From an uncultured Anaerococcus sp. (GTDB lineage: Bacteria; Bacillota; Clostridia; Tissierellales; Peptoniphilaceae), in the NCBI RefSeq assembly GCF_937934665.1, contig NZ_CALGYW010000012.1, forward strand, positions 1-7,238: a stretch of DNA of 7,238 nt, in the 5' to 3' direction. How positions within the stretch are numbered: position 1 is the first letter of the stretch; each line of letters starts with the position of its first letter. Below the pieces are notes generated by a model. The model made no database searches. It saw only the letters and a program-made list of their open reading frames with translations, and had not been told where the DNA came from. Below are positions 1-6,372 of this stretch, piece by piece. Made by a program: the position numbers and the translations under genes.

Positions 1-22
1 AAAAACTCTTAAATTTATTCAT
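1..22 (-). CDS. mreD: MreD-like protein, first 7 codons only (runs off the left edge)
   Basis: An ATG at 22-20 opens a reading frame MNKFKSF that stays open to the window edge. It overlaps the last 8 nt of mreC (ATGAATAA contains both the start and the mreC stop). A strong AGGAGG ribosome binding site at 32-37 lies 9 nt upstream, inside the last codons of mreC. In mreBC operons the next gene is normally mreD, a small multi-pass membrane protein of the elongasome. The identity is therefore inferred from position and the ribosome binding site, since seven codons carry no recognisable domain. The overlap suggests translational coupling with mreC. Confidence 0.55.
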
Positions 23-917
23 ATATCTCCCCCTCCTTTTGCTTTTTTTCCTTACTAACAGGCCTTTGATCTGGTGCATAGGTTGAATCGTGCTTTAAAA
101 CCAACACCCTATACAAGTGAGAAAAATCTACTGGAGAATTAATGGTTATATTCTTTCTAAGGGAATCTTCACTCATTGTTACTGTTGATACTCTACCTAT
201 GTAGATTCCATAAGGGTAGATACCGCCGAGACCACTTGTTAACAAGATATCTTTCTCATTTATCTTACTTTCTAAGTCTATCATATAACCTTGGATGGTA
301 TTTTTATTAAAAATATCAATAACTCCATAGTCACCAGAGTTTGCATTCACAAAAGATACATCATTTTCATTTGAATTTATTGTCTCAACTCTGGCAGTAG
401 TCTTATAAACTTCTGTAACCTTACCTACAAGACCTGTATAAAACTTGCTATCTCCTACAGCTTGAAGGATTATGTCGTTTTTCTCAATCCCATCAACTTC
501 ACCCTTATCTATAGTAAAGTGACTTGTCATTGAGTTAACATCTGTATTTATTAGTTTGGCCTTTATATAAACATTTTCACTACCCTTAGTAGCTTCAGCC
601 TCTTCTTTTAAGAAATTTTCTCTATTGATGGTTGTTAATAGCCTTGCATTTTCTAAGACAAGCGACCTATTATCTGCTTCAAGTTTTAAAACTTGCTTGC
701 GAGTCTCCTTTGATCCTATTGTTCTTTCTATCTGCTCAATCATTGCAGATGAGATGGAATAGGTTACCCTTTCTATAGGTTTTAATATTGTGTTTGTTAT
801 ATTAGATCCTGTTTTTGACAAGGCTTCAGTCTGACTTGATATTAGTATCAAAAGACTTAGGCCTACTGCTGTAAATATAAATGGTTTTTTATCTTTTTTT
901 ACTCTCTTATATGCCAT
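15..917 (-). CDS. mreC: Rod shape-determining protein MreC
   Basis: A 300-residue bitopic membrane protein of the usual family length. MreC scaffolds the elongasome, linking MreB/MreD to the peptidoglycan synthases (RodA and class B PBP) on the outer face of the membrane. The sequence shows a short basic cytoplasmic start (residues 1-11), one membrane segment (about 12-28, rich in Leu/Ile), a coiled coil (about 70-110) and then the paired beta-barrel MreC domain (about 115-277). Family-like landmarks are IDKGEVDGIEKND (136-148), TSGLGGIYPYGIYIGRV (227-243) and VDFSHLYRVLVL (263-274). The C-terminal tail (277-300) is charged and poorly conserved. The ATG at 917 follows the mreB stop by 6 nt; its AGTAGG ribosome binding site is modest and overlaps that stop codon. 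No odd residues were noticed. Confidence 0.95.
   Translation of the reverse strand: MAYKRVKKDKKPFIFTAVGLSLLILISSQTEALSKTGSNITNTILKPIERVTYSISSAMIEQIERTIGSKETRKQVLKLEADNRSLVLENARLLTTINRENFLKEEAEATKGSENVYIKAKLINTDVNSMTSHFTIDKGEVDGIEKNDIILQAVGDSKFYTGLVGKVTEVYKTTARVETINSNENDVSFVNANSGDYGVIDIFNKNTIQGYMIDLESKINEKDILLTSGLGGIYPYGIYIGRVSTVTMSEDSLRKNITINSPVDFSHLYRVLVLKHDSTYAPDQRPVSKEKKQKEGEIYE
27..37 (-). promoter_or_regulatory. Ribosome binding site for the gene after mreC
   Basis: Read on the minus strand this is AGGAGGGGGAG, ending 4 nt before the ATG at 22-20. It lies within the coding sequence of mreC (the Lys-Glu-Gly-Glu stretch near the C terminus). It is the main evidence that a new gene starts in the last 22 bases of the window. 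Confidence 0.65.
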
Positions 918-923
918 AGCTAC

Positions 924-1934
924 CTACTTACGATACTTTAAAAATTTTTCAGGATTTTCTAAAATCTGACCTGCTCCTAAGATAGCATCTGTTGCTGGGT
1001 CTTCTGAATGAAAAGATTTTAGACCGATTTTCTTTTCTATATATTCTGCTAGTCCCTTAAGCTTTGAAAGAGATCCTGAAAGGGCAAAGCCATTTCTCTT
1101 TATATCAGAAGATATCTCTGGTGGTGTTTTCTCTAGTGCTTCTAGGACCATTTCACAAACCTCATCAGCAAAAGGTAGGATAGAAGTTACAAGCTCATTA
1201 GACATGACCTTTACAGTCTTTGGTCTTGCATCAGCTAGGTCTCTACCGTTTACTTTCATTTCATTGCTACCATCTTTTATCTTAAGGGATGCAAGGTTGT
1301 TTTTCACTTCTTCAGCTGTATTTTTACCTATTTCAAGGCCTTTCTCTTCCCTAAAAAAATCTACAATTTTTTCATCAAGATAGTCTCCACCCTTATTTAT
1401 AGTAGCAGATACTACTATGCCATTAAGAGATATTACAGCAACCTGGCTGGTACCAGCGCCCATATTTATCATCAAAATCCCCCTTGGTTCATCTGGTGAT
1501 AAATTCATCCCATAAGCTGCGGCAAGAGATTCATCAACAAGGATTATATCTCTACTTCCTGCATGAAGGGCCGCATCTTCTACTGCTCTTTTTTGTATGT
1601 CTGTAATTCCTGATGGAACTACTATCACAACCCTTGGTTGGATAAGGCTAAAGCCTAGGTTTACCTTAGCAAAAAAGTAATTGAGCATGGCTTCTGTAAG
1701 GTTAAAGTCAGTTATAACACCGTTTTTAATAGGCTTTATCACTTGAATATCCTCGTGGGTTTTGCCTAGCATATCCTTGGCCTGTTGGCCTACAGCTACA
1801 ACCTTGGTGTAATTTTCATCCAAAACTAGGCTTGATGGCTCATTTATGATAAGCCCCTCGCCTTTTTTATATACTAAAATATTGCTAGTGCCAAGGTCTA
1901 TGGCAAAGTCTTTAGCAACCATTTGAAATTTCAT
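924..1934 (-). CDS. mreB: MreB-type bacterial actin with a degenerate nucleotide-binding site
   Basis: A full-length (336 aa) actin-fold protein of the MreB/Mbl family, expected to form membrane-bound filaments that guide lateral wall synthesis. Retained features: phosphate-1 loop DLGTSN (13-18), PIKNGVITDF (68-77), VVPSGIT (105-111), the segment VDESLAAA carrying the catalytic-position Glu135, an apolar subdomain-IA loop before QPRVVI (about 91-99) that in MreB contacts the membrane, and TAEEVK (206-211). Altered features: phosphate 2 is INMGAGTS (156-163), so the usual Asp is Asn157 and one Gly is Ala160; the adenosine motif is SGSLS (286-290), where MreB normally has TGGGS; and VK is followed by NNLAS in place of the usual IEIG. 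The ATG at 1934 has AGGAG 6 nt upstream, overlapping the radC stop; a second Met at residue 5 is less well placed. Family membership is certain. Normal ATP hydrolysis is doubtful by inference. Confidence 0.93.
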   Translation of the reverse strand: MKFQMVAKDFAIDLGTSNILVYKKGEGLIINEPSSLVLDENYTKVVAVGQQAKDMLGKTHEDIQVIKPIKNGVITDFNLTEAMLNYFFAKVNLGFSLIQPRVVIVVPSGITDIQKRAVEDAALHAGSRDIILVDESLAAAYGMNLSPDEPRGILMINMGAGTSQVAVISLNGIVVSATINKGGDYLDEKIVDFFREEKGLEIGKNTAEEVKNNLASLKIKDGSNEMKVNGRDLADARPKTVKVMSNELVTSILPFADEVCEMVLEALEKTPPEISSDIKRNGFALSGSLSKLKGLAEYIEKKIGLKSFHSEDPATDAILGAGQILENPEKFLKYRK

Positions 1935-1943
1935 CCTAAACTC

Positions 1944-2624
1944 CTATATATAATTATCTTTTTTTAAACTAACATAAGTTCCGTGGCCAATTATCAGATG
2001 GTCAAGGACATTAATATCAAGAATCTCTCCAGCGTCTATAAGCCTATGGGTAATAAGTAAATCTGCCTTTGAAGGACTTGGATTACCCGAAGGGTGGTTA
2101 TGGGCTAGGATCATAGACTTGGCTGATTTTTTTATAGCAGGCTTAAAAACCTCCCTAGGATTAACTATGGAAGAAGATAAGTCGCCAATTGAGACAAGTT
2201 CTTTTGAAATCACTTCGTTTTTGTTATTAAGTAAGATTGTATAAAAATATTCCCTATCTTTTAGACTTATGGTATCCTTGATGTACTCATAAGCATCTTC
2301 GTTTGAGCTAATCTGATATTTTTCTCTACTTAGAATATTTTCTTTAATCCTCCTACCTAGTTGGAGGCTGGCTACAATCTTAGAAGCCTTAGCTTCTTTG
2401 ATTCCGTTTATTTTAATAAGCTCTTCTACCTCTATTTCAAGGAGGGCCTCATCACTAAAGCTAGTAAGTATTTCATCAGCTAGTTCTATGGCGTTTTTCT
2501 TATCTGTGCCTGTAGATATTATGATAGCAAGAAGCTCCTTTTCACTTAGGCTATCGTGCCCTAATTTTATAAGCTTTTCTCTAGGCCTATCTATAAGCTT
2601 CATGTCCTTAATTGTTTGTTTCAT
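1944..2624 (-). CDS. radC: RadC family JAMM/MPN+ domain protein
   Basis: A 226-residue protein, the normal length for chromosomal RadC (UPF0758). The N-terminal half has a conserved opening (DRPREKLIKLG, 12-22; SEKELLAIIISTG, 27-39) and a helix-hairpin-helix-like DNA-binding stretch (about 61-92, core INGIKEAKASKI). The C-terminal half is a JAMM metalloprotease-type fold. Its zinc motif is complete: HNHPSG (175-180, ligands His175 and His177) with Asp188 in SKADLL. An early DNA-repair role for RadC rests on a mis-mapped mutant and its cellular function is unsettled, so I give family only. The ATG follows the stop of the upstream gene directly (TAGATG). The only candidate ribosome binding site is a distant, weak GGGGA, suggesting that translation depends on coupling. 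radC next to mreB is a common Firmicute arrangement. Confidence 0.95.
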   Translation of the reverse strand: MKQTIKDMKLIDRPREKLIKLGHDSLSEKELLAIIISTGTDKKNAIELADEILTSFSDEALLEIEVEELIKINGIKEAKASKIVASLQLGRRIKENILSREKYQISSNEDAYEYIKDTISLKDREYFYTILLNNKNEVISKELVSIGDLSSSIVNPREVFKPAIKKSAKSMILAHNHPSGNPSPSKADLLITHRLIDAGEILDINVLDHLIIGHGTYVSLKKDNYI

Positions 2625-3143
2625 CTAAACATTTTCCCCGACTCTTATTTTTTTCATATGCTTTATTATAAAGTTAGAAGATAGTCCTACAAAAAATCCA
2701 CTGAAGGTACCAACCAAAACTAGGGCAGGAAAATAAGTAAACATCTTTATATTTTCCATGATAATAGTTGAAACTATAATCTGACCTAAGTTGTGGGCAA
2801 AGGCACCTATTTCACTTACCCCTATAAAGGAAAATAAGCGGTTGTGGTATCTTAAAGCTATGGCCATGGCTATTGATGAAAGAATAGCTCCTGCTGCTGA
2901 GTAGAAAAATGAAGTCACAGCTCCAGTTATCAAAACTAGCATAAAGCTTTTTAATAGTGCAATTGTAAGACTTGTCTTGAAGCCATAAAAATAAAGACTT
3001 ACTAATATTATTATATTTGAAAGTCCAAGTTTTGCACCTGGTATAGGAACTGGCACTGGTATTTGTAGCTCTATAAGTGAAATTATTAAAGCAAGGGCCA
3101 CCAAAAGGGCTATGTTAGTTAGATCTCTTGTATTTTTCCCCAT
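2625..3143 (-). CDS. Gx transporter family (Hpre_diP_synt_I, EetB-like) membrane protein
   Basis: A 172-residue, very hydrophobic protein with about five or six membrane segments (roughly 10-28, 40-54, 58-75, 78-98, 106-130, 136-160). Recognisable family motifs are PGAKLGLSN (35-43) and GAFAHNLGQ (113-121). The family (PF07456) was long labelled heptaprenyl diphosphate synthase component I, but it has no prenyltransferase Asp-rich motif. It resembles integral-membrane substrate-binding (ECF S-like) proteins, and the substrate is unknown. It regularly sits beside NusG-domain-II proteins, as it does here; a homologous pair is named EetA/EetB in the Listeria extracellular electron transfer locus (from memory). 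Its ATG shares one base with the upstream stop (TAATG) and has AAGGTGG 7 nt upstream. Family is confident, function is not. Confidence 0.85.
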   Translation of the reverse strand: MGKNTRDLTNIALLVALALIISLIELQIPVPVPIPGAKLGLSNIIILVSLYFYGFKTSLTIALLKSFMLVLITGAVTSFFYSAAGAILSSIAMAIALRYHNRLFSFIGVSEIGAFAHNLGQIIVSTIIMENIKMFTYFPALVLVGTFSGFFVGLSSNFIIKHMKKIRVGENV

Positions 3144-3532
3144 TATTGAACCACCTTATCTATAGTATCTTTATTATCTTTTTTATCTCCGTGGCTTTCC
3201 ATTTCCAAAAACAACCTATGGGGTAGGCAAATAATAGTTTGACCTTCCTTTTCTATAGGATGCATATTGGTACAAATTTGATCTTGACAGTCGGCTTCCT
3301 TCATGTAAGCCTTTCCATCCTTAATCACAATTATATTATAATGACCACCGTAATCTACCTTATATTCTGTATCCTCATCCATAGGAAGTTTTTTTATTAC
3401 CTTCCCATCTTGCTCGACTACAAGCATATCTCCCTTATAACCTGTAGCCATCTTTGTAACTGCAAAGTTTAGGCCAAAACTTAAAAAAATTAGCCCAACT
3501 ATGACAATTATATCTCCTTTTCTTATCTTCAT
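3143..3532 (-). CDS. NusG domain II-containing, membrane-anchored protein (EetA-like)
   Basis: A 129-residue protein with an N-terminal uncleaved-looking membrane anchor (about 8-26) and an extracytoplasmic NusG_II (PF07009) domain (about 33-113). The family signature is visible as ADCQDQICTNMHPI (80-93) and IICLPHRLFLEM (100-111), giving Cys82, Cys87 and Cys102 with His105. Despite the name this is not transcription factor NusG: the KOW/NGN domains are missing and the protein is exported. Homologues occur next to Gx proteins, FMN-binding proteins, ApbE flavin transferases or polyprenyl synthases, which suggests a role in membrane redox chemistry; this is inference from context. A short charged tail (113-129) follows the domain. 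The ATG at 3532 has AGAGG 7 nt upstream. It is the first gene of the leftward operon that continues through radC and mreBC. Confidence 0.87.
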   Translation of the reverse strand: MKIRKGDIIVIVGLIFLSFGLNFAVTKMATGYKGDMLVVEQDGKVIKKLPMDEDTEYKVDYGGHYNIIVIKDGKAYMKEADCQDQICTNMHPIEKEGQTIICLPHRLFLEMESHGDKKDNKDTIDKVVQ

Positions 3533-3585
3533 ATATTTACCTCTAATATTTCTATCTATTTATTTTATAATTTAATCATGGATAT

Positions 3586-3591
3586 ATTATA
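3586..3591 (-). promoter_or_regulatory. Possible -10 box for the NusG_II-Gx-radC-mreBC operon
   Basis: On the minus strand this reads TATAAT, a perfect sigma-A -10 hexamer 54 nt before the NusG_II start codon and just after the second hairpin/T-tract. No good -35 box exists at 16-18 nt: that position falls in the T-tract (CTTTTT). A TTGACC at 3600-3605 is only 8 nt away, too close to be its partner, and nothing better than CATGAT lies at a usable distance from it. A promoter is expected here because the preceding operon is terminated, but the exact site is uncertain in such AT-rich DNA. Confidence 0.35.
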
Positions 3592-3606
3592 TGGTTTTTG
3601 GTCAAT

Positions 3607-3634
3607 AAAAAAAGTCTTAACCCATGGTTTAGAC
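3607..3634 (-). terminator. Second (backup) intrinsic terminator after oppA
   Basis: Minus-strand RNA reads GUCUAAACC, loop AUG, GGUUAAGAC: a 9-bp stem (3614-3634) with one internal A-A mismatch, followed at once by seven U (3607-3613). No T-tract flanks it in the plus direction. It is weaker than the hairpin 20 nt upstream and looks like a fail-safe terminator for the opp operon. It could also be a leader hairpin if a transcript starts between the two. Confidence 0.6.
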
Positions 3635-3647
3635 GTAAATATGTAAT

Positions 3648-3686
3648 AAAAAAATCCTCCCTACTGACCTTGTCAATAGGAAGGAT
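3648..3686 (-). terminator. Strong intrinsic terminator of the opp operon
   Basis: Starting 31 nt after the oppA stop, the minus-strand RNA forms a 15-bp stem, AUCCUUCCUAUUGAC (3672-3686) with GUCAGUAGGGAGGAU (3654-3668), around a 3-nt AAG loop, followed by an uninterrupted run of U (3648-3654, the first counted from the stem's closing base). The two imperfect pairs are G-U wobbles on the minus strand but would be C-A mismatches on the plus strand. The structure is therefore tuned to leftward transcription. Confidence 0.92.
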
Positions 3687-3717
3687 ATATATTCCAAACA
3701 TGAGTTTATTTTCTTTA

Positions 3718-5388
3718 TTAGAAGCCACTTACTCCCTTAAAGAAGAAGTATCCGAGTGGTGTGTAATATAGACCATCTATATTTGGTTTTTGCATATAAG
3801 AACTATTGTAGAAATAGAGTGGTGCTACAACAACATCATCATCCACTAGAAGGTCTTCAGCCTTGTGCATGTTTTCCATTCTTTCTTTTGGATCTGAGGT
3901 TGATTTAGCAGCTTTTACTAGATTATCGAATTCTTGGTTGCTGTATTGGGCATCGTTATTGCCGCCGCCAGTCATCCACATATCGATAAAGGTCATTGGG
4001 TCGTTGTAATCTGCTACCCAACCATTTCTTGCTACACTAAAGTTGCCTTGTTTTCTTTCTTCTAAGAATACATTCCAGTCTTGGTTTTGTAGGGTTACTT
4101 GGACACCAAGTTTTTCTTGCCACATATTTTGAAGGGCTTCAGCTATGGCCTTGTGGTTTTCATCTGTATTATATAGGTATTCAACTTGTGGGAAGCCTTC
4201 TCCGTTAGGGAATCCTGCTTCTTCCATCAATTTCTTAGCTTCTTCTACATTCTTTTCATATTCATCAACTTCTACAGAATAATAATCTCCACCAACTGTT
4301 CTGAAGTCGTCTCCTTCAGAACCATCAGCATCATATACACCTGAAGGTACATAGCCAGTTGCTGCTTCTTGACCTTGACCAGTTACTTGTTTTACTATAA
4401 AGTCTCTGTCTATTGTTAATGAGAAAGCTTTTCTTACCTTAGGATCATCAAATGGAGCTTTTTCTGTGTTAAAGCATACGTAATATGTTCCTACTTGTGG
4501 TAATACTTTTAGTTCCTTTGTATCTAGAAGTTTTTGTACTTCTTCTTGTGGAACAGAATCTATAAAGTCAAGGTCTCCAGACCTGTAAGATGAGTAAATA
4601 GCATTTTGGTCATCTTGTAAGTGGAAGACTAAATTTTCTGCCTTCACAGATTCTTGGTCATAGTATTCTGGGTTTTTAACCATAGCAATTTCTTGGTTGT
4701 GTGACCAGTTTTCTAATTTATAAGGTCCACTACATATTAGGGTCTCTGGGCTATTTGTCCAAGTTTCATCCTTAACTGCATCTTCTCTTACTGGCATAAG
4801 GGCTGGGAAGGCACAAATTTCTTCAAAATAAGGACATTTTACACTTAAGTTTACTACAAATGTCTTGTCATCAACAGCTTCTATGTCTAATTTTTTATCT
4901 TCGTATCCCTTGATCATGTCTACCATGTATTCATAGTCTGCACCTGTTTTTGGATCTACTAGTCTATTCCATGAATAAACAAAATCATTTGCAGTAATTG
5001 GATTGCCATCAGACCATTTAGCATCTCTTAGATGGAAGGTCCATTTTAGTCCATCTTCGCTTACATCCCAAGATTCTGCTATACCTGGTTTAAGTACAGC
5101 GTTTCCTTCACCATCGTCATCCCATCTAATTAGAGATTCAAATAAGTGAGAGACCATGATGGCTCCGTCTACAGAAGTGTTTAGTTGTGGATCTATAGAT
5201 TCTGGCTCTGATGCTATATTGATATCATATACTCCATCTTCCCTTCCCGCTTCAAATTCAGCTACTTCTGCATTTTGATTTTCACCTTCAGTTTGAGCGT
5301 TTTCTCCCTTTTCATTTCCTCCACCACATGCTGATAATAGCAGAGCAAATACCAATGCTAATACATATGATTTAGATTTTTTTAACAT
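3718..5388 (-). CDS. oppA: Oligopeptide ABC transporter substrate-binding lipoprotein OppA
   Basis: A 556-residue extracellular solute-binding protein of family 5 (SBP_bac_5), which captures peptides and hands them to the Opp permease. It starts with a lipoprotein signal peptide: basic KKSK, a hydrophobic stretch (about 8-19) and lipobox LSAC with Cys21 as the lipid attachment site, followed by a Gly-rich and acidic linker (22-50). The mature domain begins near residue 53 with IASEPESIDPQLNT, followed by the family's GIAESWDVSEDGLKWTFHLR region and, near the C terminus, GWVADYNDPMTFIDMW. These features match the OppA/MppA subgroup that binds oligopeptides rather than nickel or dipeptides, but the ligand cannot be read from sequence alone. 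The ATG at 5388 is set by a strong ribosome binding site and the lipobox position. It is the last gene of its operon, followed by two terminators. Confidence 0.93.
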   Translation of the reverse strand: MLKKSKSYVLALVFALLLSACGGGNEKGENAQTEGENQNAEVAEFEAGREDGVYDINIASEPESIDPQLNTSVDGAIMVSHLFESLIRWDDDGEGNAVLKPGIAESWDVSEDGLKWTFHLRDAKWSDGNPITANDFVYSWNRLVDPKTGADYEYMVDMIKGYEDKKLDIEAVDDKTFVVNLSVKCPYFEEICAFPALMPVREDAVKDETWTNSPETLICSGPYKLENWSHNQEIAMVKNPEYYDQESVKAENLVFHLQDDQNAIYSSYRSGDLDFIDSVPQEEVQKLLDTKELKVLPQVGTYYVCFNTEKAPFDDPKVRKAFSLTIDRDFIVKQVTGQGQEAATGYVPSGVYDADGSEGDDFRTVGGDYYSVEVDEYEKNVEEAKKLMEEAGFPNGEGFPQVEYLYNTDENHKAIAEALQNMWQEKLGVQVTLQNQDWNVFLEERKQGNFSVARNGWVADYNDPMTFIDMWMTGGGNNDAQYSNQEFDNLVKAAKSTSDPKERMENMHKAEDLLVDDDVVVAPLYFYNSSYMQKPNIDGLYYTPLGYFFFKGVSGF

Positions 5389-5393
5389 TTTTT

Positions 5394-5399
5394 CCTCCT
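5394..5399 (-). promoter_or_regulatory. Strong ribosome binding site of oppA
   Basis: AGGAGG on the minus strand, 5 nt before the oppA ATG and overlapping the oppF stop (TAGGAGG). It is among the best-matching ribosome binding sites in the window, which fits the need to make more binding protein than ATPase from one transcript. Confidence 0.8.
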
Positions 5400-6372
5400 A
5401 AATATTGTGGCAACTAACAAAGTGCCCTTTTTCGATTTCTTCTAATTGTGGCTCAACTTTACTACATATTTCACTTGCATATTGACATCTTTCGTGGAAA
5501 CGGCATCCAGATGGCGGATTGATTGGAGATGGTATCTCTCCTTCAAGTTTAATCCTTGACTTATTCCTAGTTAAGTTTGGATCTGGAACCGGTATTGCTG
5601 ATAGTAGGGATTTTGTATATGGATGTAGGGGGTTTTCATAAAGCCTATTAGCATCTACAAGTTCAACCAATTTTCCCAAATACATTACCCCTATCCTATC
5701 AGATATATGCTTAACGACTGACAAGTCGTGAGCAATAAATAAGTATGTTAGACCAAGTTCTTCTTGCATATCGTCTATCATATTGACAATTTGTGCCTGA
5801 ATTGATACATCCAAGGCAGAAATAGGTTCGTCGCACACTATAAATTCTGGTTCGACTGCCAGTGCTCTTGCAATCCCTATTCTTTGTTGTTGACCTCCAG
5901 AAAACTCATGTGGATATCTATTTGAATGTTCTTCGTTAAGTCCAACTTTTATCATTAATTCTTTTATTCTAATATCTCTATCATCTTTGTGTAGATTGTG
6001 TATATCCAGCGCTTCGCCAATTATTTCCCTGACAGTCATCCTAGGATCTAGAGAGGCTGATGGGTCTTGAAAAATTATCTGCATTTTTCTCCTGTAAGGA
6101 TACATATCTTTTTTGATATTTTTTTCGCTATCAAATATAGTTTCCCCATCATATATTATTTGGCCGCTTGTCGGTTCGTGAAGCCTTAATATAGTCCTTC
6201 CTAAGGTCGTTTTTCCACAACCTGATTCACCAACAAGGCCTAGGGTTTCTCCCTTTTTGATATAAAGCGTTACATCATCTACAGCTTGGACTTTAGCCTT
6301 GCCGGTAAATGAAGTTTCTACATCAAAATGTTTTACAAGATTATTTATTTCTATTAATTTTCTATCTTCCAT
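5398..6372 (-). CDS. oppF: Oligopeptide ABC transporter ATP-binding protein OppF
   Basis: A 324-residue cytoplasmic ATPase that pairs with OppD to power peptide import. All ABC motifs are intact: Walker A GESGCGKT (48-55), Q-loop Gln102 in IFQDPSASLDP, signature FSGGQQQR (157-164), Walker B IVCDEP (178-183) with catalytic Glu182, and switch His215 in IAHDLS. The C-terminal oligo_HPY region (about 232-322) includes NPLHPYTKSLLSAIP and four cysteines, Cys290, Cys296, Cys303 and Cys321, in the CX5CX6C...C pattern proposed or shown to hold a [4Fe-4S] cluster in some Opp/Dpp ATPases. SFTGKAKVQAVDDV near the N terminus and SASLDPRMTV are typical of OppF rather than OppD. The ATG at 6372 lies inside the end of oppD (11-nt overlap), with AAGGAG 7 nt upstream, so it is probably translationally coupled. 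Confidence 0.94.
   Translation of the reverse strand: MEDRKLIEINNLVKHFDVETSFTGKAKVQAVDDVTLYIKKGETLGLVGESGCGKTTLGRTILRLHEPTSGQIIYDGETIFDSEKNIKKDMYPYRRKMQIIFQDPSASLDPRMTVREIIGEALDIHNLHKDDRDIRIKELMIKVGLNEEHSNRYPHEFSGGQQQRIGIARALAVEPEFIVCDEPISALDVSIQAQIVNMIDDMQEELGLTYLFIAHDLSVVKHISDRIGVMYLGKLVELVDANRLYENPLHPYTKSLLSAIPVPDPNLTRNKSRIKLEGEIPSPINPPSGCRFHERCQYASEICSKVEPQLEEIEKGHFVSCHNI

Noticed and set aside
924..1934. mreB as a pseudogene because of its altered ATP motifs
   Set aside because: The frame is full length with no stop or frameshift, has a good ribosome binding site, and conserves the rest of the fold; divergence of function fits better than decay.
2398..2628. Plus-strand open frame of 76 codons opposite radC
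   Set aside because: Low-complexity Ser/Ile-rich translation, no ribosome binding site, and wholly antisense to a well-conserved gene with an intact zinc motif.
2625..3143. Heptaprenyl diphosphate synthase subunit I as the function
   Set aside because: This legacy name lacks support in the sequence: no Asp-rich prenyltransferase motif and a fully membrane-embedded profile. I used the Gx family name.
3239..3472. Plus-strand open frame of 77 codons opposite the NusG_II gene
   Set aside because: Its translation resembles no family and it is antisense to a recognisable protein with conserved cysteines.
3586..3605. TTGACC and TATAAT as one sigma-A promoter
   Set aside because: Only 8 nt separate the two hexamers, against the usual 16-18; I kept TATAAT alone as a weak candidate.
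3533..3717. Riboswitch, small RNA or T-box in the intergenic region
   Set aside because: The 185 nt are accounted for by two terminators, a possible -10 box and a short AT-rich leader; no conserved riboswitch core was seen.
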